Below are positions 37,683 through 40,292 of a DNA stretch of 40,292 bases, piece after piece. Origin of the DNA: a virus. The translations under genes were made by a program, and so were the position numbers. The stretch covers positions 1 through 40,292 of IMG/VR virus record IMGVR_UViG_3300028920_000146. The stretch is one strand, 5' to 3'. Positions within the stretch are counted from its first letter, which is position 1; each line of letters opens with the position of its first letter. The notes under the pieces were generated by a model. That model saw only the letters and a list, made by a program, of their open reading frames with translations. It did not search any database and was not told where the DNA came from.

Positions 37683-38242
37683 GCTTTCAATTAAAAGTAA
37701 CAGTGAAAATAGGTGAAGACGTCAAGCGTCTCAGGAACACCAACATATTCAGGACATACATGCAGAGGATACTGCGTGAGGTCGGCGCTTTCATTCTAGG
37801 TAAGCGAGGTGATATTGGTGGGTCAACTCCTGTGGAATCAGTTGGCAATTTGGCCAAGTCACCTTTCCGTAGATCGTTTGCAAAATTGAGCAGCAGAAAC
37901 AAGAAGGTCGCGCTTTACAAAGACTACACGGAAACCTATTTTCAGCGTAAGCAGGAAGAGTACGGATCACCTATGTTCTGGCTTATAAATTCAGGCAAAC
38001 TCTTCAAGGATACCGTTGAAAATGCAACAATTAACGCAACGCCAACGACCTTGACGATAACGGCATCTGATGGAGACTCGTCGGACTACCAAGCTACCCA
38101 TCAGTTTGGTGATACAAAGCGCAATATACCAGCTAGACCACCGTATGCATTGGACAAGACTGACAAAAATTCTATTGAATCGTTTATTCAAAATCGGTTC
38201 CTGGCTTTGTTCAAAAGCAAAGCAACGGTGGCAACATCATGA
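37679..38242 (+). CDS. Tail completion protein (gpG/virion morphogenesis type)
   Basis: A 187-residue protein from ATG 37679; the longer frame from 37625 is rejected because of an ATGA overlap at 37679. It shows the 'GF...' helical N-terminal, SPMFWLINSGKLFKDTVENA, and the diagnostic HQFGDTKRNIPARPPYAL motif of Mu gpG-like tail completion proteins (PF05069 type: 'HQ.G......iPaRp.lg'). It acts at the head-tail joint. Confidence 0.75.
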   Translation: MSFQLKVTVKIGEDVKRLRNTNIFRTYMQRILREVGAFILGKRGDIGGSTPVESVGNLAKSPFRRSFAKLSSRNKKVALYKDYTETYFQRKQEEYGSPMFWLINSGKLFKDTVENATINATPTTLTITASDGDSSDYQATHQFGDTKRNIPARPPYALDKTDKNSIESFIQNRFLALFKSKATVATS

Positions 38243-38254
38243 AACAAAGAATAC

Positions 38255-38281
38255 TTGCGGTGGAAATAATCGGTTTATAAT
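38255..38281 (+). promoter_or_regulatory. Possible promoter before the tail tube gene
   Basis: A perfect TATAAT (38276-38281) sits in the 64-nt gap before a likely highly expressed gene. The only -35 candidate, TTGCGG (38255-38260), is a poor match with a 15-nt spacer. It might be a weak late promoter. Confidence 0.35.
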
Positions 38282-38306
38282 TTTAATCAGTTAAATGGAG
38301 AAATAG

Positions 38307-38702
38307 ATGGCTACTTATACGAACGTCCAAGACGTGACACACGATGCTAATTCGTTGTCTGGAGTAAAGTCGGTCACTGTCAATGAGAATCAAGAATGGT
38401 TGCTTTCGCAGGCTGATGGCGCGAGGCAGCAGGCTATTGTTGGTGAGCTTGGCAAGGTCGCTGAAGTATCTCTGGAATTTGAAGATGAGGGTTCAGCTTT
38501 GAATGCTCGTCTCGGTGTTGCAAACGAAGGGGATCTTGTTTTCAAAGCTCAGTTGGATAGCGACAAGTCTTCCCTTAAAACGTGGACCGTTACAGATGTT
38601 GTCTTCAATACTTGGGGCTACAGCTCTGACCAGGGAGCACCGAACTCCCAGAGCCTTGGTGGTAGAACCAAAGATGAAGACGACACAATTACGGTTGCGT
38701 GA
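38307..38702 (+). CDS. Major tail (tube) protein
   Basis: A 131-residue beta-rich protein (MATYTNVQDVTHDANSLSGV, KSVTVNENQEWLLSQADGAR, KVAEVSLEFEDEGSALNARL, KTWTVTDVVFNTWGYSSDQG). Codon use resembles the capsid gene, consistent with many copies. Position after tail completion and before the chaperones and tape measure is standard for the tail tube. It is shorter than most. It has a GGAGA ribosome binding site and a GTGA overlap with the next gene. Confidence 0.7.
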   Translation: MATYTNVQDVTHDANSLSGVKSVTVNENQEWLLSQADGARQQAIVGELGKVAEVSLEFEDEGSALNARLGVANEGDLVFKAQLDSDKSSLKTWTVTDVVFNTWGYSSDQGAPNSQSLGGRTKDEDDTITVA

Positions 38703-38944
38703 GCATCAAATTTGATTGCATCATAACAAACGACCCAAAGGCACCCTGGAAATATCTCAAAGTCCTTCCTGAAGAGGAGCGCGATTTAGGAGGACCGTTC
38801 AGAGAGTGCAGGACAAGCATGGGTCCGTTGTTATTGTCTAACTATAAGGGGTCTGCCCATTGGAACGACCACTATACGGTGGATTGGTACGATATAGATG
38901 GGCATAAATGTGGACTTTTCCAGCCAAAAAATAAGGAGCAATAA
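38699..38944 (+). CDS. Small hypothetical tail-region protein
   Basis: An 81-residue protein starting at GTG 38699, overlapping the tube gene stop (GTGA). The product (MSIKFDCIITNDPKAPWKYL, then GPFRECRTSMGPLLLSNYKG, NDHYTVDWYDIDGHKCGLF) has several Trp, His and Cys residues and looks like a small folded domain. No family was recognised. It ends with an AGGAGC site and TAATG coupling to the chaperone gene. Confidence 0.6.
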   Translation: MSIKFDCIITNDPKAPWKYLKVLPEEERDLGGPFRECRTSMGPLLLSNYKGSAHWNDHYTVDWYDIDGHKCGLFQPKNKEQ

Positions 38945-39228
38945 TGGCTAAGTCAGGTGTACCGTTACTTTTTCCAAATGGTAAGATTTACCATATTCAA
39001 GGTTTGCCTCTCGGTGATACTGAAAAGCAATACCCAGAGTTGGCAAAGGCAATGGCGTTGGATGGTGAAGAGCATATGTATGAGCAGGCTCTTGCTATTG
39101 TCAGGCTACAAAACCCAGAGGTCACAGAGGACGAGTTCAGAGTGGACTTGTTGACCTATGTGAAGATGCAAAAGATTTGGCACGGTCAAGCGGAAGAAAT
39201 TGAAGACGAGTTAAAAAAAAAGACATAG
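38944..39228 (+). CDS. Tail assembly chaperone (G-like, zero-frame product)
   Basis: A 94-residue acidic protein between the tail tube and tape measure, the position of gpG in lambda-like tails (QGLPLGDTEKQYPELAKAMA, VTEDEFRVDLLTYVKMQKIW). It ends with DELKKKT read through a run of nine A (39213-39221). A -1 shift there would fuse it to the next frame. G/GT-type recoding is known for many siphoviruses, and this layout fits it. Confidence 0.7.
   Translation: MAKSGVPLLFPNGKIYHIQGLPLGDTEKQYPELAKAMALDGEEHMYEQALAIVRLQNPEVTEDEFRVDLLTYVKMQKIWHGQAEEIEDELKKKT
39213..39222 (+). promoter_or_regulatory. Slippery A-run for -1 frameshift
   Basis: Nine A then G, read TTA-AAA-AAA-AAG in the zero frame. It contains A-AAA-AAG, among the most efficient bacterial -1 slippery heptamers (dnaX type). 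The zero-frame stop TAG comes at 39226, and the -1 frame stays open to 39434. Confidence 0.7.
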
Positions 39229-39434
39229 GAGCGTTGATCCGTTATGCTAGAGCAGTATGCAGGACAAGGTGGCACATTGACCCAGAGAGGCTTGATCTCC
39301 ATGATGTCATCGACATGCTTGCTGTCGAGCGTGAGAACGGAACAGCATCTTTCGAGGAGTTCACTGGCCATAAGAGGTCTGGAGTTGCCAGAAGCTTTCT
39401 TGATATGGTTTATGAGGTAGAGCATGGGAATTAG
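39222..39434 (+). CDS. GT-like chaperone extension (-1 frame)
   Basis: After a -1 shift in the A-run the frame reads ...KKKDIGALIRYARAVCRTRW, HIDPERLDLHDVIDMLAVER and ends before the tape measure start. The fused product would be about 163 residues, like GT proteins. A TTG at 39234 might start it alone, but there is no ribosome binding site there. The stop overlaps the tape measure ATG region by 11 nt. Confidence 0.7.
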   Translation, partial: DIGALIRYARAVCRTRWHIDPERLDLHDVIDMLAVERENGTASFEEFTGHKRSGVARSFLDMVYEVEHGN

Positions 39435-40292
39435 TTTCACTTTAGGCTTAAACTCAAGACCAGCTATCCGTGGAATCAAGAAATTCGGGACGGCTATTGA
39501 TAAGTCCATTACCCGTGTCGGTAGATTGGGTGGTGCACTAAGGAAGATTCCTGCTATCGGTAGAATCCTTGGTGCTGCCGGGATTGTAGCTGGCTTCACA
39601 AAAGCCACTATGTCTGCGGCAAAGTTCGAGGACCAAGTCGGCAGAATAAATACCATCTTGCGGTTGAACAGGACTGGCGTTGAAAAGCTTACCGATGACA
39701 TCTCAAAGATGTCTGTCGAGTTCGGTATCTCCACTGAGCGCCTTACTGAAGCTGGTTTCCAGATAGCATCTGCTGGTGTTTCTGGTGAAAAGGCAATGGA
39801 GGTTCTGCGTACAGCATCGATTGGTGCAGTCGCAGGCTTCAGTGATGTTGCTGAAGTCACCAAAGGCTTGCTTACTGCGATGGAGGTCTTTGGTGAAGAT
39901 GCCATGTCAGCTATGGACAAGATGACGCTGGCTAATGAAAAGGGCAGGATAACGACAGACGCTTTTGCAAGATCGGTTGGCTTGGCTGGTCCTATTGCCG
40001 CACAGTTAAACCTTTCCCTTGAAGACGTATCCTTAGCGATGGCAAAGATAACTCAGGGCGGTGTTGAGGCGGCAAACGCTACGACAGCTTTGAGGGGTGC
40101 TTTCAGAATATTCAGCACGAAAGAGGTCAGGGAGCTGGTCGGAGATGTGAGGGAGCTTGGCTTAGTTGAGATGTTGGAACGTGTGAAGACGCTGCGAGAA
40201 GGTAATGCGGCTGTTTTTGAAAAGCTATTCATGACGGAGGAGCGAGGCAAGATCGGTATCCTACAGTTGATTCGCGAAGGTGGAGTTGAGAT
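39424..40292 (+). CDS. Tape measure protein, N-terminal part (runs off the window)
   Basis: 289 codons and 2 bases, starting at ATG 39424. Residues 60-285 show the TP901 core: FEDQVGRINTILRLN, LTDDISKMSVEFGISTERLT, AGVSGEKAMEVLRTASIGAV, AGFSDVAEVTKGLLTAMEVF, LAGPIAAQLNLSLEDVSLAM, AKITQGGVEAANATTALRGA. A hydrophobic Gly-rich segment lies at about residues 38-57. It continues in the C-terminal part at 1..603. A joined protein of about 489 residues is short for this family and, by the rough 0.15 nm per residue rule, would fit a tail near 70 nm. Confidence 0.9.
   Translation, partial: MGISFTLGLNSRPAIRGIKKFGTAIDKSITRVGRLGGALRKIPAIGRILGAAGIVAGFTKATMSAAKFEDQVGRINTILRLNRTGVEKLTDDISKMSVEFGISTERLTEAGFQIASAGVSGEKAMEVLRTASIGAVAGFSDVAEVTKGLLTAMEVFGEDAMSAMDKMTLANEKGRITTDAFARSVGLAGPIAAQLNLSLEDVSLAMAKITQGGVEAANATTALRGAFRIFSTKEVRELVGDVRELGLVEMLERVKTLREGNAAVFEKLFMTEERGKIGILQLIREGGVE

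Noticed and set aside
39186-39920. 244-codon open frame on the minus strand
   Set aside because: It is antisense to the clear TP901 tape measure core. The composition is a shadow of that gene.

Overview
The window is almost certainly the near-complete genome of one tailed phage of siphovirus type. It has been cut open inside its tape measure gene. Every convincing gene reads on the + strand, most genes touch or overlap (ATGA, TAATG and 8-nt overlaps), and the last gene (39424..end) and the first reading frame (1..603) look like the two halves of one TP901-type tape measure protein. The host is best guessed as a Gram-negative bacterium, probably aquatic. The reasons are strong AGGAG-type ribosome binding sites, sigma70-like promoters, a probable lipoprotein in the lysis-like region, and fibre motifs (HTQNTDTGT, VVEDTSPQLGG) that are common in phages of aquatic bacteria. 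The host guess is inference only.

Layout in window order. (1) 1-7372: end of the tape measure, distal tail, baseplate-like and fibre genes. (2) 7373-8128: a small holin-like membrane protein and a probable lipoprotein, with no recognisable endolysin. (3) 8129-8451: non-coding DNA with five 12-bp tandem repeats and a good promoter that opens the early region. (4) 8452-13875: small early genes, a Cro-like HTH protein, a RecE-like exonuclease, a DUF932 protein, a Rad52-like candidate annealing protein, a strong terminator, and a replication-like protein whose 5' end is a very AT-rich Asn tract. (5) 13876-15335: a structured non-coding stretch, a second promoter, a frame-disrupted RusA-like resolvase, zinc-ribbon proteins and a Lar-type antirestriction protein. 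(6) 15336-20376: about 20 short accessory genes, several built around the same leucine-zipper motif and joined by exactly repeated stop/start boundary sequences, plus a sulfotransferase-like gene. (7) 20434-24318: a ParB-like protein, a B12-type radical SAM enzyme, a DDD-motif glycosyltransferase and a second radical SAM enzyme, just before the terminase. This is the best candidate here for an undescribed modification system. (8) 24300-29296: terminase subunits, portal, scaffold and major capsid protein, closed by a textbook terminator. (9) 29350-35055: a second glycosyltransferase-like gene, a small decoration-like protein, a 1049-residue fibre with duplicated YadA-head-like modules, and a protein with a discoidin-like domain. 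(10) 35104-40292: connectors, a split Mu-F-like head protein, tail completion, tail tube, a G/GT-type chaperone pair with a -1 slippery A-run, and the start of the tape measure.

The genes form a strictly lytic-looking set: packaging, capsid, tail, recombination and protection against host restriction (Lar plus possible DNA modification). No integrase, DNA polymerase, DNA methyltransferase, tRNA or CRISPR array was recognised. All names rest on motif recognition by eye. No database search was run.
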